Shown in pieces: positions 8,771 through 18,669 of a DNA stretch of 64,000 nt. A program made the position numbers and the translations under genes. The notes beneath the pieces are model-generated. The model did not search any database, was not told the origin of the DNA, and was given only the letters and a program-made list of their open reading frames with translations. Location of the stretch: positions 1 through 64,000 of the forward strand of contig NZ_FUYY01000005.1 of assembly GCF_900168045.1 (NCBI RefSeq), in the 5' to 3' direction. The stretch's first letter is position 1, and every line of letters starts with the position of its first letter. Source of the stretch: Salegentibacter holothuriorum. Its GTDB lineage: Bacteria > Bacteroidota > Bacteroidia > Flavobacteriales > Flavobacteriaceae.

Positions 8771-10135
8771 ATGCATACTATAGATATGGACCTGGTAGAA
8801 ATGACGCTAGACGTTATGAAGTATACCATAGACCGTATCTCAAATCTTAGCCCCGAAATGGGCGCGCCTAAGAGTGAAACGGAATTATTTAATATAGTTG
8901 GGGAAACCGTAACTGCCGAAGGAATTGGAGGTGAGAATGCCTTACAACTTTTTCGTGATGTTTTGGTAAAAGCCACAGTGCCTATAGATCATCCCAGGCA
9001 TTTGGCTTTTGTGCCGGCTGCACCAACCCGGGCAGCCATTATGTTTGATTTGGTTACTTCGGCTTCCAGTATTCACGGTGCGTACTGGATGGAAGGTGCC
9101 GGCGGCATTTTTTGTGAAAACCAGGCAATGAAATGGCTGGTTTCGCTTACCGGTTTACCTGAAGGTGCTTTTGGTGTTTTTACCAGCGGAGGTACAGCGG
9201 CAAATCTTTCGGCTATGGTTGCAGCCCGAGAAGCCTGGCGTTCAAGAGATAGCCAAAATGTAGGTAAAAAAGCTTTAATGTTAACTTCCCATGGGGCGCA
9301 TAGTTCTATACAGGCCATGGCAAAAGTTATTGATGCCGACGTGGTGATGATAGATTGTGAAGAAGAAAATCTTACCGGCCGCGAACTACAGAATGGTATT
9401 AATGAATTGGAAGAAAAAGACCGAAATCGTCTTTTTGCAGTAGTCGCTACAGGTGGAACCACAAATGCAGGTATTATAGATCAATTAGATACGATTGCCG
9501 ATGTTTGTGAAAAGGAGAATGTTTGGTTTCATGTAGACTGTGCATACGGTGGCGGTGCTTTGGCCGCTCCTTCGGTTAGGCATTTATTTAATGGAGTTGA
9601 GCGTGCAGATAGTATTACTATAGATCCGCATAAATGGTTGTTTTCTCCTTACGATTGTGGAGCTGTGATATATAAAGACCTGGAACTTGCGAAAAATGCG
9701 CATTCTCAAAAAGGTGCTTACCTGGAAATTTTTAAAGATGAAGGGGCCCAGGGATTTAACCCAGCCGATTATCAAATTCAGTTAACAAGAAGAGTAAGAG
9801 GAATGCCACTTTGGTTTTCTTTAGCTATGCACGGTACTAAAAAATACAGGCAGGCTATTGAAACCGGAATTTCTCTGGCTCAAATCGCTGAAAAGAAGAT
9901 ACAAAAACGTGAAAACCTTGAACTGGTAAGACCCGCTAGTTTATCGGTGGTTTTATTCCGAAGAAAAGGATGGAGTCCAGAAGAATACAAAGACTGGACG
10001 TATAAAAATCATAGAGAAGGCCTGGCTTTGGTGACGCCAACTACCTGGAAAAAAGAAACTGTAGTTCGTTTTTGTTTTATTAATCCTGATACTACAGAGG
10101 AAGATATTGATATGATTTTAGATACTATGGAATAG
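8771..10135 (+). CDS. PLP-dependent group II amino-acid decarboxylase
   Basis: A 454-residue cytoplasmic enzyme of the aromatic-L-amino-acid/glutamate decarboxylase family. It carries the PLP lysine in IDPHKWLF (Lys about 288), the ring-stacking His in SHGAHSS, and the Asp of HVDCAYGG, all in the usual order. FTSGGTAANL is the phosphate-binding stretch. The start is the ATG two bases after bshC's stop codon (MHTIDMDLVEM). An in-frame TTG inside bshC at 8756 is less likely. Substrate (aromatic amino acid, Asp or other) is not decidable here. Tight spacing suggests co-transcription with bshC, though a shared function is not obvious. Confidence 0.88.
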   Translation: MHTIDMDLVEMTLDVMKYTIDRISNLSPEMGAPKSETELFNIVGETVTAEGIGGENALQLFRDVLVKATVPIDHPRHLAFVPAAPTRAAIMFDLVTSASSIHGAYWMEGAGGIFCENQAMKWLVSLTGLPEGAFGVFTSGGTAANLSAMVAAREAWRSRDSQNVGKKALMLTSHGAHSSIQAMAKVIDADVVMIDCEEENLTGRELQNGINELEEKDRNRLFAVVATGGTTNAGIIDQLDTIADVCEKENVWFHVDCAYGGGALAAPSVRHLFNGVERADSITIDPHKWLFSPYDCGAVIYKDLELAKNAHSQKGAYLEIFKDEGAQGFNPADYQIQLTRRVRGMPLWFSLAMHGTKKYRQAIETGISLAQIAEKKIQKRENLELVRPASLSVVLFRRKGWSPEEYKDWTYKNHREGLALVTPTTWKKETVVRFCFINPDTTEEDIDMILDTME

Positions 10136-10151
10136 TTAGAATCACTATCTA

Positions 10152-10255
10152 CGTCAAGCTGAACTCCTTTGAGCTTCTAACAAGTTATTGATTTCGATAT
10201 TGTTAGATCTCCGAATAAATTTCGGAGCAGGCTCTGAAATAAATTCAGGATGACG
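10152..10255. repeat. Dispersed intergenic element with inverted ends, copy 2
   Basis: It has the same left end (CGTCAAGCTGAAC), inner TTAGATCT block and right end (CTGAAATAAATTCAGGATGACG) as the unit at 6949-7028. It is 24 bases longer because of an extra CCGAATAAATTTCGG hairpin. Confidence 0.65.
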
Positions 10256-10286
10256 ATAAAAGATAATATTTGGATTAAGAAAGTAT

Positions 10287-10318
10287 AGACCTCACAGGTT
10301 TTAAAACCTGTGAGGTCT
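10287..10318. repeat. Perfect 32-base palindrome, copy 2 (possible terminator)
   Basis: Two 16-base arms (AGACCTCACAGG... and its exact complement) abut without a loop, matching the hairpin at 69-101. It lies between the convergent ends of the decarboxylase (stop 10135) and the SIMPL gene (stop 10325), a natural place for a bidirectional terminator. Confidence 0.75.
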
Positions 10319-10324
10319 GGATAT

Positions 10325-11050
10325 TTAATCAATCTCATAATTTAACCGCATTGTAATAGATGCGGTTTTTTTCTTATCGGCTGTATTATAAGCACCACTC
10401 CAGGAATAATCTTCCCCGCTGTTTTGCCCGGTGATCTGGAAAACACCCATATTGGCATCTTTTAATTCGCCTAAACTTCCGCCGCTATTTGTAGCAATTT
10501 TTTCGGCTCTTAGACGGGCATCTTCAGTAGCCTTAGAGATCATTTCAATTTTTAGATCGGCTAGTTTGGTATAATAATATCTTGGCGGTGTAGAGTTAAA
10601 CTGTACCCCTTTATTAAGAAGTTCTGTAATTTCCCGAGAAACTTCTTCTACAAGCTCCACATCTACAGATTCAATTTTTACCGGTTGAGTAAGTTGATAT
10701 CCCTGGAAAATACTACCTACATAATTTCCATTTTGATATTGATTTTCCCGCTGCTCTGATGTTTGCACTGAATTAAAGACAATATTTTCTTCTTTAATTC
10801 CTTTGTCAATAAGATAGGTTCTTACGGTTTCTTTATCAGAGTTCAGGTTGTTATATGCTTTTTCCAGATTTGGGCTCATTCGGCTAAAACGGCCTTCCCA
10901 TACAATAAGGTCTGAGGTGAAGTTTTCACTACCAGAACCGGTTACCGAGATTACTCCGTCTGGATTAGCCCTGCTTACATAAGCTTCGCCTAAAAACCAG
11001 GCAGCAATTACTATGGCAAAAGAAAAAATTATAGCGCTTAGATATTTCAT
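10325..11050 (-). CDS. SIMPL domain (DUF541) protein, membrane-anchored or periplasmic
   Basis: A 241-residue protein with an N-terminal hydrophobic helix (residues 4-20) that is a signal anchor or uncleaved signal. The body matches the SIMPL/DUF541 fold: the ISVTGSGSENF opening strand, a QTSEQRENQYQNG central region, and the C-terminal KATEDARLRAEKIA helix followed by GVFQITGQ. SIMPL proteins of Gram-negative bacteria are periplasmic with poorly defined roles in stress or envelope integrity. It is divergent from guaA, with about 80 bases between the starts. Confidence 0.85.
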   Translation of the reverse strand: MKYLSAIIFSFAIVIAAWFLGEAYVSRANPDGVISVTGSGSENFTSDLIVWEGRFSRMSPNLEKAYNNLNSDKETVRTYLIDKGIKEENIVFNSVQTSEQRENQYQNGNYVGSIFQGYQLTQPVKIESVDVELVEEVSREITELLNKGVQFNSTPPRYYYTKLADLKIEMISKATEDARLRAEKIATNSGGSLGELKDANMGVFQITGQNSGEDYSWSGAYNTADKKKTASITMRLNYEID

Positions 11051-11118
11051 ATTACATTTTATTCAGAATAAAGATAGAAAATAAACGTGTAGGTTATTTT
11101 ATTTTTGGCTCAAATTAT

Positions 11119-11126
11119 TACTTTTG
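11119..11126 (+). promoter_or_regulatory. Possible -7 box directly before guaA
   Basis: TACTTTTG fits TAnnTTTG but lies only three bases before the guaA ATG. If used, the transcript would be essentially leaderless. No well-spaced -33 box was seen, so this could be chance. Confidence 0.3.
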
Positions 11127-11129
11127 CCT

Positions 11130-12662
11130 ATGCAAAAAAACGTACTCATTTTAGACTTCGGCTCGCAGTACACGCAACTGATTGCAAGGCGTGTGAGAGA
11201 ACTCAATATTTACTGCGAAATTGTTCCATTCAACAAAATTCCAGACGATATTTCAAGCTTTAAAGCGGTAATCCTTTCAGGGAGTCCGTTTTCGGTTAGG
11301 GCAGAAGACGCTCCGCATCCCGATTTATCTAAAATTCGCGGAAAGTTGCCAATATTGGCAGTTTGTTATGGTGCGCAGTATTTTGCGCATTTTCATGGCG
11401 GGAAAGTAGAAGCTTCTGAAACCCGTGAGTATGGAAGGGCAAATCTTTCGGTAATTAAAGATGCTGAACCACTTTTTGAGGGCATTATGGAAAACTCCCA
11501 GGTTTGGATGAGCCATAGTGATACCATTAAAGAATTACCTACCAATAGTGTAAGGATTGCCAGTACTACAGATGTTTTAAATGCAGCTTACCGTATTGAA
11601 GGTGAACAAACTTTTGCCATCCAGTTTCACCCAGAAGTTTATCATTCTACCGATGGGAAACAATTATTGGAAAACTTCCTGGTTAAAATTGCTGATGTAG
11701 CACAAACCTGGACTCCTGGTAAATTTGTAGATCTTACGGTTGCAGAACTAAAGGAAAAAATTGGAGACGATAAAGTAGTTTTAGGCTTAAGCGGTGGTGT
11801 AGATTCTAGTGTAGCCGCAGTTTTATTGCATAAAGCCATAGGCAAGAACCTATATTGTATTTTTGTAAATAATGGTTTGCTTCGTAAAGGGGAATTTGAA
11901 AGCGTTCTAGATCAATATAAAGATATGGGCTTAAACGTAAAGGGTGTGGATGCTTCGGCACGATTTCTGGATGCCCTGGCAGGAATAAGCGATCCTGAAG
12001 AAAAACGAAAAGCAATTGGAAATGCTTTTATTGAAGTTTTTGATGATGAAGCACACCAAATTACCGATGTGACTTATTTAGCTCAGGGTACTATATATCC
12101 CGATGTTATTGAGTCTGTTTCTGTTAACGGTGGACCTTCAGCAACTATAAAATCACACCATAATGTGGGTGGTTTACCAGATTTTATGAAATTAAAGATC
12201 GTAGAGCCTTTAAAAATGCTCTTTAAAGATGAAGTTCGAAGAGTTGGTGCCGAAATGGGTATTGATGATGAATTATTAGGAAGACATCCGTTTCCCGGTC
12301 CCGGACTTGCTATTAGAATACTGGGCGATATTACCGCCGAAAAAGTTCGTATTTTACAGGAAGTAGATCATATTTTTATCCAGGGATTAAGAGATTGGAT
12401 GTTATATGATAAAGTATGGCAGGCCGGCGCTATTCTGCTACCGGTAAGCTCTGTAGGAGTAATGGGAGATGAGCGAACTTATGAGAAAGTAGTAGCCTTA
12501 AGAGCAGTTGAATCTACCGATGGAATGACGGCAGATTGGGTGAATTTACCTTATGAATTTTTGCAAAAAACTTCTAATACTATAATAAATCGGGTTAAAG
12601 GCGTTAATAGAGTAGTATATGATATAAGCTCAAAACCACCGGCTACCATAGAATGGGAATAA
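11130..12662 (+). CDS. guaA: GMP synthase (glutamine-hydrolysing)
   Basis: It converts XMP to GMP using ATP and glutamine-derived ammonia, in cytosolic purine synthesis. The N-terminal class I amidotransferase shows the nucleophile in AVCYGAQ (Cys about 79) and the His-Glu pair in QFHPE. The ATP pyrophosphatase domain carries the PP-loop [11 protein letters not shown] near residue 217, and the C-terminal dimerisation domain ends with the conserved [10 protein letters not shown] use the ATG ([16 protein letters not shown]) and not the TTG six bases upstream, giving 510 residues, the standard length. Confidence 0.97.
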   Translation: MQKNVLILDFGSQYTQLIARRVRELNIYCEIVPFNKIPDDISSFKAVILSGSPFSVRAEDAPHPDLSKIRGKLPILAVCYGAQYFAHFHGGKVEASETREYGRANLSVIKDAEPLFEGIMENSQVWMSHSDTIKELPTNSVRIASTTDVLNAAYRIEGEQTFAIQFHPEVYHSTDGKQLLENFLVKIADVAQTWTPGKFVDLTVAELKEKIGDDKVVLGLSGGVDSSVAAVLLHKAIGKNLYCIFVNNGLLRKGEFESVLDQYKDMGLNVKGVDASARFLDALAGISDPEEKRKAIGNAFIEVFDDEAHQITDVTYLAQGTIYPDVIESVSVNGGPSATIKSHHNVGGLPDFMKLKIVEPLKMLFKDEVRRVGAEMGIDDELLGRHPFPGPGLAIRILGDITAEKVRILQEVDHIFIQGLRDWMLYDKVWQAGAILLPVSSVGVMGDERTYEKVVALRAVESTDGMTADWVNLPYEFLQKTSNTIINRVKGVNRVVYDISSKPPATIEWE

Positions 12663-12785
12663 TTTTTGAACACAAATTCAAGAATCTCGAGGCAAGCCAC
12701 CAGGGGTAAAATTGGGCAACTAATTTTTAATTTCGAGGCAGGCCTCGGGTAATTAAACCCATATAGAGGCATTAAACCAAATAAC

Positions 12786-14765
12786 ATGAAATACCTTTTA
12801 ATAGTTTGTTTTTTATTTCAGCTTTCCAGTTTTTCGGCATCAGCCCAGGAGTTTAAATACCATACTGTAGAAGCAGGAGAAACCGTTTACAGCATCGCGA
12901 AAGCTTACAATATTTCAGAAGAAGCGATCTATAAATACAATCCCGATGCTAAGGGCAATTTAGAGGTATCTTCAAAATTGGTAATTCCATTAAGTAGCGA
13001 GCAAAAACAAACTTCGGCTGAAACTGAGGATGTTCAGTTTATAACGCATACGGTAAAACGAAAAGAAACTTTATATAGCCTTTCGAAGGAATATGATGTT
13101 GAAATAGATGAAATTAAAAGGTTTAATAAACATCTTTATGCTGAAGAATTACAGCGGGGAGAAGAAATTTTAATTCCGCAGCGAAAAAAAGCACCCGGTA
13201 ATACAGAATTAGCTTCTTCTAGAGAGCTTGACATTCCCAGGGACTCTAATCAAGAAATTTCTGAAACTCGTGAGCATGTAGTTTTACCAAAAGAAACAAA
13301 ATATGGTATAGCCCGTAAATATGGAATTACGGTAAAAGAGCTGGAAGAGTTAAATCCAAAGGTAGATGTGTTGAAACCGGGGGTAATGATTCGTGTAGGT
13401 ACCGATGTACTGGATGAGCCGGTAATTTTAACCGATGAGGTATTTGAATTTTATGAAGTAAAACCTAAAGAAACCTTATTTGGCCTTTCCAGAAAATTTG
13501 ATGTTTCCCAGGATTCATTAATTTCTTTAAACCCTGCTTTGGAAGACGGACTTAAAATAGGAATGGTCTTAAAAGTTCCAAATACAGAGGGAAGTGGTGG
13601 AAACTTTCCTGGAGACGCTGAAGACATGGCCGGGGATTCTGAAAACGAAAATCCTAATAAGAAGTTAGATCTTTCAGGTAAATTAAGCAATTTCAATACG
13701 AAAGAACTTGTTGTTTTATTACCTTATAATCTTAACCAGATAGATGAGGATTCTATTTCAAGTTATAAAGACGCGATTTTAGATGATCGGGTATTGCGAA
13801 TTTCACTAGACTTCTATAGCGGTGTGCGTATGGCGGTAGAAAAGGCTAAAAGCTTTGGAATTTCTACCCAATTAAAGACTTACGATACCCGAAGAAATGT
13901 TCAGGAAGTTATTAATATTATAAATACCAGGGATTTTAGAAATGTAGATGCGGTAATAGGTCCTTTATTACAAAACACTACCGAAGCAGCGGCTTCAAAA
14001 TTAACCCAGTATAATGTTCCGGTGATAAGTCCTTTATCTAATAGGGAGATGAGATCTTATCAAAACCTTTTTCAATCACGTCCTACCGATGATATCTTGA
14101 AAAACGCTATGTTTGATTACCTGGAGAATAATGCAGTAGATAAAAATGTTATAATTATTGCAGACGCTGCCAGTAATGTGATAAAAAACGAACTCACTCA
14201 AATTTTACCAAATTCCAGGGTAATTCTTCCTTCTGAAGCTTATTTAAGTGCAGAAAAAATTGAGGGAATACTTTCTGAAACCCAGGAAAACTGGGTGATT
14301 TTGGAGTCTTCGAATATTGGTTTAATAAGCAGTACCACTTCAGCATTAAATCGTTTGGCCAGGGAGCATCAAATTAAATTATTTACTACTAATAAAAATG
14401 CTGGCTTTGAGGACGATGTTGTAGATAATCAGCATTTAGGTCGACTTAATTTTCATTATCCCTCTGTGGATAAAAGTTATGAAGACATGGTGCCTGAAGA
14501 GTTTATTGAGGCCTATAAAGAAAAATTTGATATGATTCCTAACCAATATGTGGTAAGAGGCTACGATCTTACCTTAGATGTATTGTTTAGACTTGCTTCG
14601 GCTGAAGATCTTTATGATTCATTTGAGAAGTATACCGGTTTTACCGAATATCACGAGAATAAGTTTCATTATACTCCTAAACAAAATGGAGGGTTTTATA
14701 ATGATGCTGTATATATTATGAGTTTAGATGAAGAACTTAATTTAAATGTCGCTAATGACCAGTAA
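12786..14765 (+). CDS. LysM-repeat protein with periplasmic-binding-like domain
   Basis: A 659-residue exported protein with a signal peptide at about 1-21 (ending SASAQ). Four LysM peptidoglycan-binding modules follow at roughly 24-68, 86-131, 160-204 and 221-267 (each with a YSIAKAY- or FGLSRKF-like core), then an acidic linker. Residues 300-659 form a type I periplasmic-binding-protein-like fold (RISLDFYSGVRMAVEKAK, then VDAVIGPLLQNTTEAA). This architecture is common in Flavobacteriia and probably anchors a sensor or binding module to the cell wall. Upstream (12,663-12,785) there is a small palindrome CGAGGCAGGCCTCG. The OsmC gene start lies inside its end, so it heads an operon. Confidence 0.85.
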   Translation: MKYLLIVCFLFQLSSFSASAQEFKYHTVEAGETVYSIAKAYNISEEAIYKYNPDAKGNLEVSSKLVIPLSSEQKQTSAETEDVQFITHTVKRKETLYSLSKEYDVEIDEIKRFNKHLYAEELQRGEEILIPQRKKAPGNTELASSRELDIPRDSNQEISETREHVVLPKETKYGIARKYGITVKELEELNPKVDVLKPGVMIRVGTDVLDEPVILTDEVFEFYEVKPKETLFGLSRKFDVSQDSLISLNPALEDGLKIGMVLKVPNTEGSGGNFPGDAEDMAGDSENENPNKKLDLSGKLSNFNTKELVVLLPYNLNQIDEDSISSYKDAILDDRVLRISLDFYSGVRMAVEKAKSFGISTQLKTYDTRRNVQEVINIINTRDFRNVDAVIGPLLQNTTEAAASKLTQYNVPVISPLSNREMRSYQNLFQSRPTDDILKNAMFDYLENNAVDKNVIIIADAASNVIKNELTQILPNSRVILPSEAYLSAEKIEGILSETQENWVILESSNIGLISSTTSALNRLAREHQIKLFTTNKNAGFEDDVVDNQHLGRLNFHYPSVDKSYEDMVPEEFIEAYKEKFDMIPNQYVVRGYDLTLDVLFRLASAEDLYDSFEKYTGFTEYHENKFHYTPKQNGGFYNDAVYIMSLDEELNLNVANDQ

Positions 14766-15156
14766 AGTTATTTATACCGGAAGTTTAAGAACCGAAGCCG
14801 AACACCTTAAAAGTGACGCAAAGATAATTACTGATGCCCCTACCGATAATCATGGAAAGGGAGAAGCATTTTCGCCAACAGATTCTGTAGTGACCGGTTT
14901 GGCGAGCTGTATGCTTACCGTTATGGGAATTAAGGCTGAAGAAATTGAGGTGAACTTAAAAGGAACCACCGCCGAAGTCACTAAAACCATGGCGGCCAAC
15001 CCCAGACGAATTTCTAAGGTTGAAATTATGATTAATTTCCCTGAAACTTATTCTGAAAAATCGCGTAAAATACTGGAAAATACAGCAAGAACCTGTCCTG
15101 TATTGGAAAGTCTTCATCCAGATATGGAAAAGCTTATCAGCTTTAAATATTCATGA
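14755..15156 (+). CDS. OsmC family peroxiredoxin-like protein
   Basis: About 133 residues with the two redox cysteines of the OsmC/Ohr fold, in LASCML (Cys about 52) and RTCPVLES (Cys about 114). It is probably a thiol-dependent organic hydroperoxide reductase in the cytosol. I chose the ATG giving MTSKVIYTGSLRTEAEH. An in-frame ATG three codons earlier (14746) is possible. Either start overlaps the end of the LysM gene, and its own stop overlaps the next ATG (ATGA), so three genes are translationally linked. With bshC nearby, bacillithiol is a plausible thiol partner; this is inference. Confidence 0.88.
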   Translation: MTSKVIYTGSLRTEAEHLKSDAKIITDAPTDNHGKGEAFSPTDSVVTGLASCMLTVMGIKAEEIEVNLKGTTAEVTKTMAANPRRISKVEIMINFPETYSEKSRKILENTARTCPVLESLHPDMEKLISFKYS

Positions 15157-15692
15157 AATGCTGGGGTTTCTTAGTGATTTTTGTTTTAAGTCTTCCACTG
15201 CTAGCGCAAGAAGCTGATAAAATTAGCTGGGATAAAACAAGGCCTTTAACATGGGAAGATTTTAAGGCAAGTCCTAAAAAACAACTTGCGTATAAAGCGA
15301 ATACTAATTCCGGGCTATCCTTTTCCTGGAGTTCTACTGAAAGCAGCAGCGGGATAAAACTTACTTTTGAAGTTGAAAGTAACTTTTACCCAAATCAATC
15401 CTGGGTCAAGGAGATTCAGGAAGTAGATTATTTACTTGCTCACGAGCAATTGCATTTTGATATTACCGAGTTGCACGCTCGGAAACTTAGAATGGCTTTA
15501 AAGAATTATGAGCCCGGCCGGAATATGAAAAAGGAATTAAATGATATCTATTCCAAAATCGAACAGCAGCGTCGTGAAATGCAAAATCAATTTGATAAAG
15601 AAACCAACCACAGTATTAATAAAGAAGCTGAATATAAATGGCGGCAGTTTATTGAAAAGGAATTGCAGCAACTAATTGAATATTCCAGCTAA
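15153..15692 (+). CDS. Exported HExxH protein, DUF922-like putative protease
   Basis: A 179-residue protein with a signal peptide ending near LLAQ (residue 19). The sequence WEDFKASP and a zincin-like HEQLHFD motif (His about 97) with a nearby ELHARK helix resemble DUF922/minor zinc peptidase families of Bacteroidota. A long charged C-terminal helix (residues 115-170) follows. Its ATG overlaps the OsmC stop. Its stop overlaps the stop of the convergent oxidoreductase gene by three bases. Protease activity is inferred from the motif only. Confidence 0.75.
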   Translation: MKCWGFLVIFVLSLPLLAQEADKISWDKTRPLTWEDFKASPKKQLAYKANTNSGLSFSWSSTESSSGIKLTFEVESNFYPNQSWVKEIQEVDYLLAHEQLHFDITELHARKLRMALKNYEPGRNMKKELNDIYSKIEQQRREMQNQFDKETNHSINKEAEYKWRQFIEKELQQLIEYSS

Positions 15693-16633
15693 AGCGTGGA
15701 AACTTCTTTCTTAGCGGTTTCAAATTCTTCTATTATTTCTTGTACAATATCAGCAGCAGGTTTTATCTCGTGGATTAATCCTGAAATCTGGCCAATTTCA
15801 AGCTCACCTTCTTCTAAATCGCCTTCAAACATTCCTTTTTTAGCCCTGGCGCGACCAAGTAATTCAATAAGCTGCTCCTTTGATGGATTTTCAGTATATA
15901 ATTTCTGAACATCTTCGAAGAATTTATTTTTTAGAAGTCTTACGGGAGCGAGTTCTTTAAGAGTGAGCTTGGTATCACCCTCTTGCGCATTCACTACCAT
16001 TTCTTTGAAATTCTGATGTGAAGAAGCTTCAGGGCTGGCAACAAAACGGCTACCAATTTGTACGGCATCTGCGCCTAGAACCATAGCAGCAAGCATTCCG
16101 CGACCCGTGGCGATTCCGCCTGCGGCAATTAATGGAATATTAATTTTTTCTTTAACCATTGGGATCAAGGTAAAGGTAGTAGTTTCATCTCTACCATTGT
16201 GCCCACCGGCTTCAAAACCTTCAGCAACCACGGCATCTACGCCTGCTTCCTGAGATTTTAAAGCAAATTTTACTCCACTTACTACATGCACTACTTTAAT
16301 ACCGTGATCCTGTAAATGTTTAGTCCAGGTTTTTGGATTTCCGGCAGAAGTAAAAACGATCTCGACTTTTTCTTCAATAATGATCTCCATAATCTTATCG
16401 ATATCAGGATAGAGTAGAGGCACGTTTACCGCAAATGGCTTATCCGTGGCTTTTTTACATTTTTCAATATGTACCTTAAGGATTTCAGGATACATAGAAC
16501 CCGCGCCAATAATTCCGAGTCCGCCGGCATTACTAACGGCACTGGCAAGTTTCCAGCCGCTGGCCCAAACCATTCCGGCTTGAATTAAAGGGTATTGAAT
16601 ATTAAAAAGCTGTGTGATTTTATTTGTGGGCAT
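15689..16633 (-). CDS. FMN-dependent nitronate monooxygenase / FabK-like oxidoreductase
   Basis: A 314-residue TIM-barrel flavoenzyme of the 2-nitropropane dioxygenase family. It has the PLIQAGMVWASG N-terminal strand, the AEGFEAGGHNG flavin-site motif around residues 136-146, and AAGGIATGRGM followed by GADAVQIGSRF for FMN phosphate binding. The family includes nitronate monooxygenases and FabK enoyl-ACP reductases; sequence alone does not separate them here. It is transcribed behind mnmA with a 21-base gap, probably as one operon. Confidence 0.88.
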   Translation of the reverse strand: MPTNKITQLFNIQYPLIQAGMVWASGWKLASAVSNAGGLGIIGAGSMYPEILKVHIEKCKKATDKPFAVNVPLLYPDIDKIMEIIIEEKVEIVFTSAGNPKTWTKHLQDHGIKVVHVVSGVKFALKSQEAGVDAVVAEGFEAGGHNGRDETTTFTLIPMVKEKINIPLIAAGGIATGRGMLAAMVLGADAVQIGSRFVASPEASSHQNFKEMVVNAQEGDTKLTLKELAPVRLLKNKFFEDVQKLYTENPSKEQLIELLGRARAKKGMFEGDLEEGELEIGQISGLIHEIKPAADIVQEIIEEFETAKKEVSTL

Positions 16634-16654
16634 TGGCTTAAATTTTCTCCGAAT

Positions 16655-17845
16655 TTAAGAAATAACCCCCGAACCTAATAATTCTTCGTCCTCATACCAG
16701 GCTACAAATTGGCCCTCGGTAATTGAAGCTTGAGGTTCCTCAAAAATCACATACATTCCGGTTTCGGTTTGATGCAATGTTGCATCTTGTAAGGGTTGGC
16801 GATAGCGAATCCTGGCCTTTACTTTTAAAGTTTGACCAATATTGATTGCGAGGTCTTTTCTAACCCAATGCACTTCGTCTTTATTGATAAAAAGCCCTTT
16901 TCTATAAATCCCCGGATGATTTTTTCCCTGCCCGGTATAAATTACATTATCTACCACGTCGGTGTCAATTACAAACAGCGGCTCTGGCGTGCCGCCAACC
17001 GCAAGGCCTTTACGCTGCCCTTTGGTAAAGTAATGAGCGCCCTGGTGTTTTCCTACGACTTTCCCATCTTCAGCAGCATATTCATATTTCTTAGCAAGAA
17101 AATCGAGTTCTTCTTTTTTGTTATTGAATTCAGGCGTTTCAGAAGAATACAAGTCTTTTTTAGCTTCAATTTCTATGATCTTACCTTCTTTAGGTTGTAG
17201 TTTTTGCTGAAGAAAATCTGGTAATCTTACCTTTCCAATAAAACAAAGTCCTTGTGAATCTTTCTTATCTGCAGTAACCAGGTTTTGTTCTGAAGCGATT
17301 TTTCGTACTTCAGATTTTTGTAATTCCCCTATAGGAAAAAGCGTTTTGGAAAGTTGTTCTTGTGTTAGCTGGCACAAAAAGTAAGATTGGTCTTTATTAT
17401 TGTCCTTCCCCGAAAGCAATTGATAAATAGGTTTCCCATCTTTTTCAATCTCTCCCTTTCGGCAATAATGACCTGTAGCTACATAATCGGCGCCGAGGGA
17501 AAGTGCGATTTTCATAAAAACATCGAATTTTATCTCTCTATTGCATAGCACATCGGGATTTGGCGTGCGGCCACGTTCATATTCATTGAACATATAATCA
17601 ACAATACGTTCTTTATATTGTTCGCTAAGATCTACTGTTTGAAAAGGTATCCCAAGCTTGTCGGCTACCATCATGGCATCATTACTGTCATCCAGCCAAG
17701 GGCATTCATCAGAAATAGTTACTGAATCGTCGTGCCAGTTCTTCATAAAGAGCCCAATTACCTCGTAACCCTGCTGTTGCAAAAGGTACGCTGAAACACT
17801 GGAATCTACTCCGCCCGATAAACCTACAACCACTTTCTTTTTCAT
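16655..17845 (-). CDS. mnmA: tRNA-specific 2-thiouridylase MnmA
   Basis: It installs the 2-thio group on U34 of Lys, Glu and Gln tRNAs using persulfide sulfur and ATP. The PP-loop SGGVDSS lies at residues 10-16, the catalytic cysteines are Cys101 (NPDVLCN) and Cys201 (SQGLCFIG), and the KDQSYFL tRNA-binding segment lies between them. At 396 residues it is slightly longer than the E. coli enzyme because of a Lys/Glu-rich insertion around 220-250, a feature also seen in other Bacteroidota. ATG start. Confidence 0.96.
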   Translation of the reverse strand: MKKKVVVGLSGGVDSSVSAYLLQQQGYEVIGLFMKNWHDDSVTISDECPWLDDSNDAMMVADKLGIPFQTVDLSEQYKERIVDYMFNEYERGRTPNPDVLCNREIKFDVFMKIALSLGADYVATGHYCRKGEIEKDGKPIYQLLSGKDNNKDQSYFLCQLTQEQLSKTLFPIGELQKSEVRKIASEQNLVTADKKDSQGLCFIGKVRLPDFLQQKLQPKEGKIIEIEAKKDLYSSETPEFNNKKEELDFLAKKYEYAAEDGKVVGKHQGAHYFTKGQRKGLAVGGTPEPLFVIDTDVVDNVIYTGQGKNHPGIYRKGLFINKDEVHWVRKDLAINIGQTLKVKARIRYRQPLQDATLHQTETGMYVIFEEPQASITEGQFVAWYEDEELLGSGVIS

Positions 17846-17946
17846 ACATCTAAAATTGAAATTCCTTCCGCATAAAGTCGGAAAAGAATTTGCAAAATTA
17901 CGAAAATTTGAGAGAAAGCTTCCCGGGAATAAAAGTGGTTAAAAAT

Positions 17947-17986
17947 AAAAAAGCGATCTGAAATTTAAATCTCAGATCGCTTTTTT
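17947..17986. terminator. Bidirectional intrinsic terminator
   Basis: A perfect 15-base stem, AAAAAAGCGATCTGA against TCAGATCGCTTTTTT, encloses a 10-base loop. The arms give a U tract in either direction. It lies just past the stop of the minus-strand lipoprotein gene and before the mnmA start. Confidence 0.85.
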
Positions 17987-18012
17987 AGCTTCAATTTATA
18001 TTGAAAGTCTAA

Positions 18013-18444
18013 TTATTCTTCAAATTCTGGAGCTCTGGTGAAAATAATAGAAACTCCGGGGAAAGCATCTGGGCTAAACACAAAACGTTTAGCGTCTTGC
18101 TGGAATTCTACCCTGCCACTTACTTTTCCAATATTTTCAACAGGAATTTCAAATGTGTACTTGTCATTATCGCGACTCCATGTACTTTCAGTAGTGTCTT
18201 CCAGCTCACATTCTCCACCAGTTTCAGCATGATATTCAGAGTAAGTTGTTTCGTTTCCTTTAAAAGTTATATTAGATCTTTTATTGCAGTCGCTTAACTC
18301 AAAGGTAAAAGATTCACCACCAGGGAGGTTTGCATTAGAGACAAACCATTTTCCGTAAATACGTTCGTCATTATTAATATCATCATCTTCACTACAGGAG
18401 GTTAGTAGTGCTATGCTAAAAAGCATTAAAAAAAGTTTCTTCAT
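18013..18444 (-). CDS. Surface lipoprotein, lipocalin-like
   Basis: A 143-residue lipoprotein: the signal peptide ends in LLTSC, followed by SEDDD, an acidic signal that in Bacteroidota directs lipoproteins to the cell surface. The remainder (IYGKWFVSNAN start, then alternating beta strands, a Cys pair and TESTWSRDNDKYTF) resembles the lipocalin-like domains of small flavobacterial lipoproteins. No ligand or partner is evident. A strong terminator follows. The gene diverges from the FAS1 protein gene. Confidence 0.75.
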   Translation of the reverse strand: MKKLFLMLFSIALLTSCSEDDDINNDERIYGKWFVSNANLPGGESFTFELSDCNKRSNITFKGNETTYSEYHAETGGECELEDTTESTWSRDNDKYTFEIPVENIGKVSGRVEFQQDAKRFVFSPDAFPGVSIIFTRAPEFEE

Positions 18445-18669
18445 AATCTGAATTTTAATTTACTGTAAATATATTCATTTTTAAGTACGTCCTCTAAAAA
18501 ACGGCTATAAGTATAGATTATTGCACGGGTATTATTTCTAAATTATTCTGTTTAAATAAAAGCCATTAAGATTAAACATTTAACTCTTGTTTTATAATAA
18601 TTAACAAACAATAAACAGTTTTTAGTTAGGTTCTCGTTTAATTTTACTGCATAACAAAAACTTAGAATT

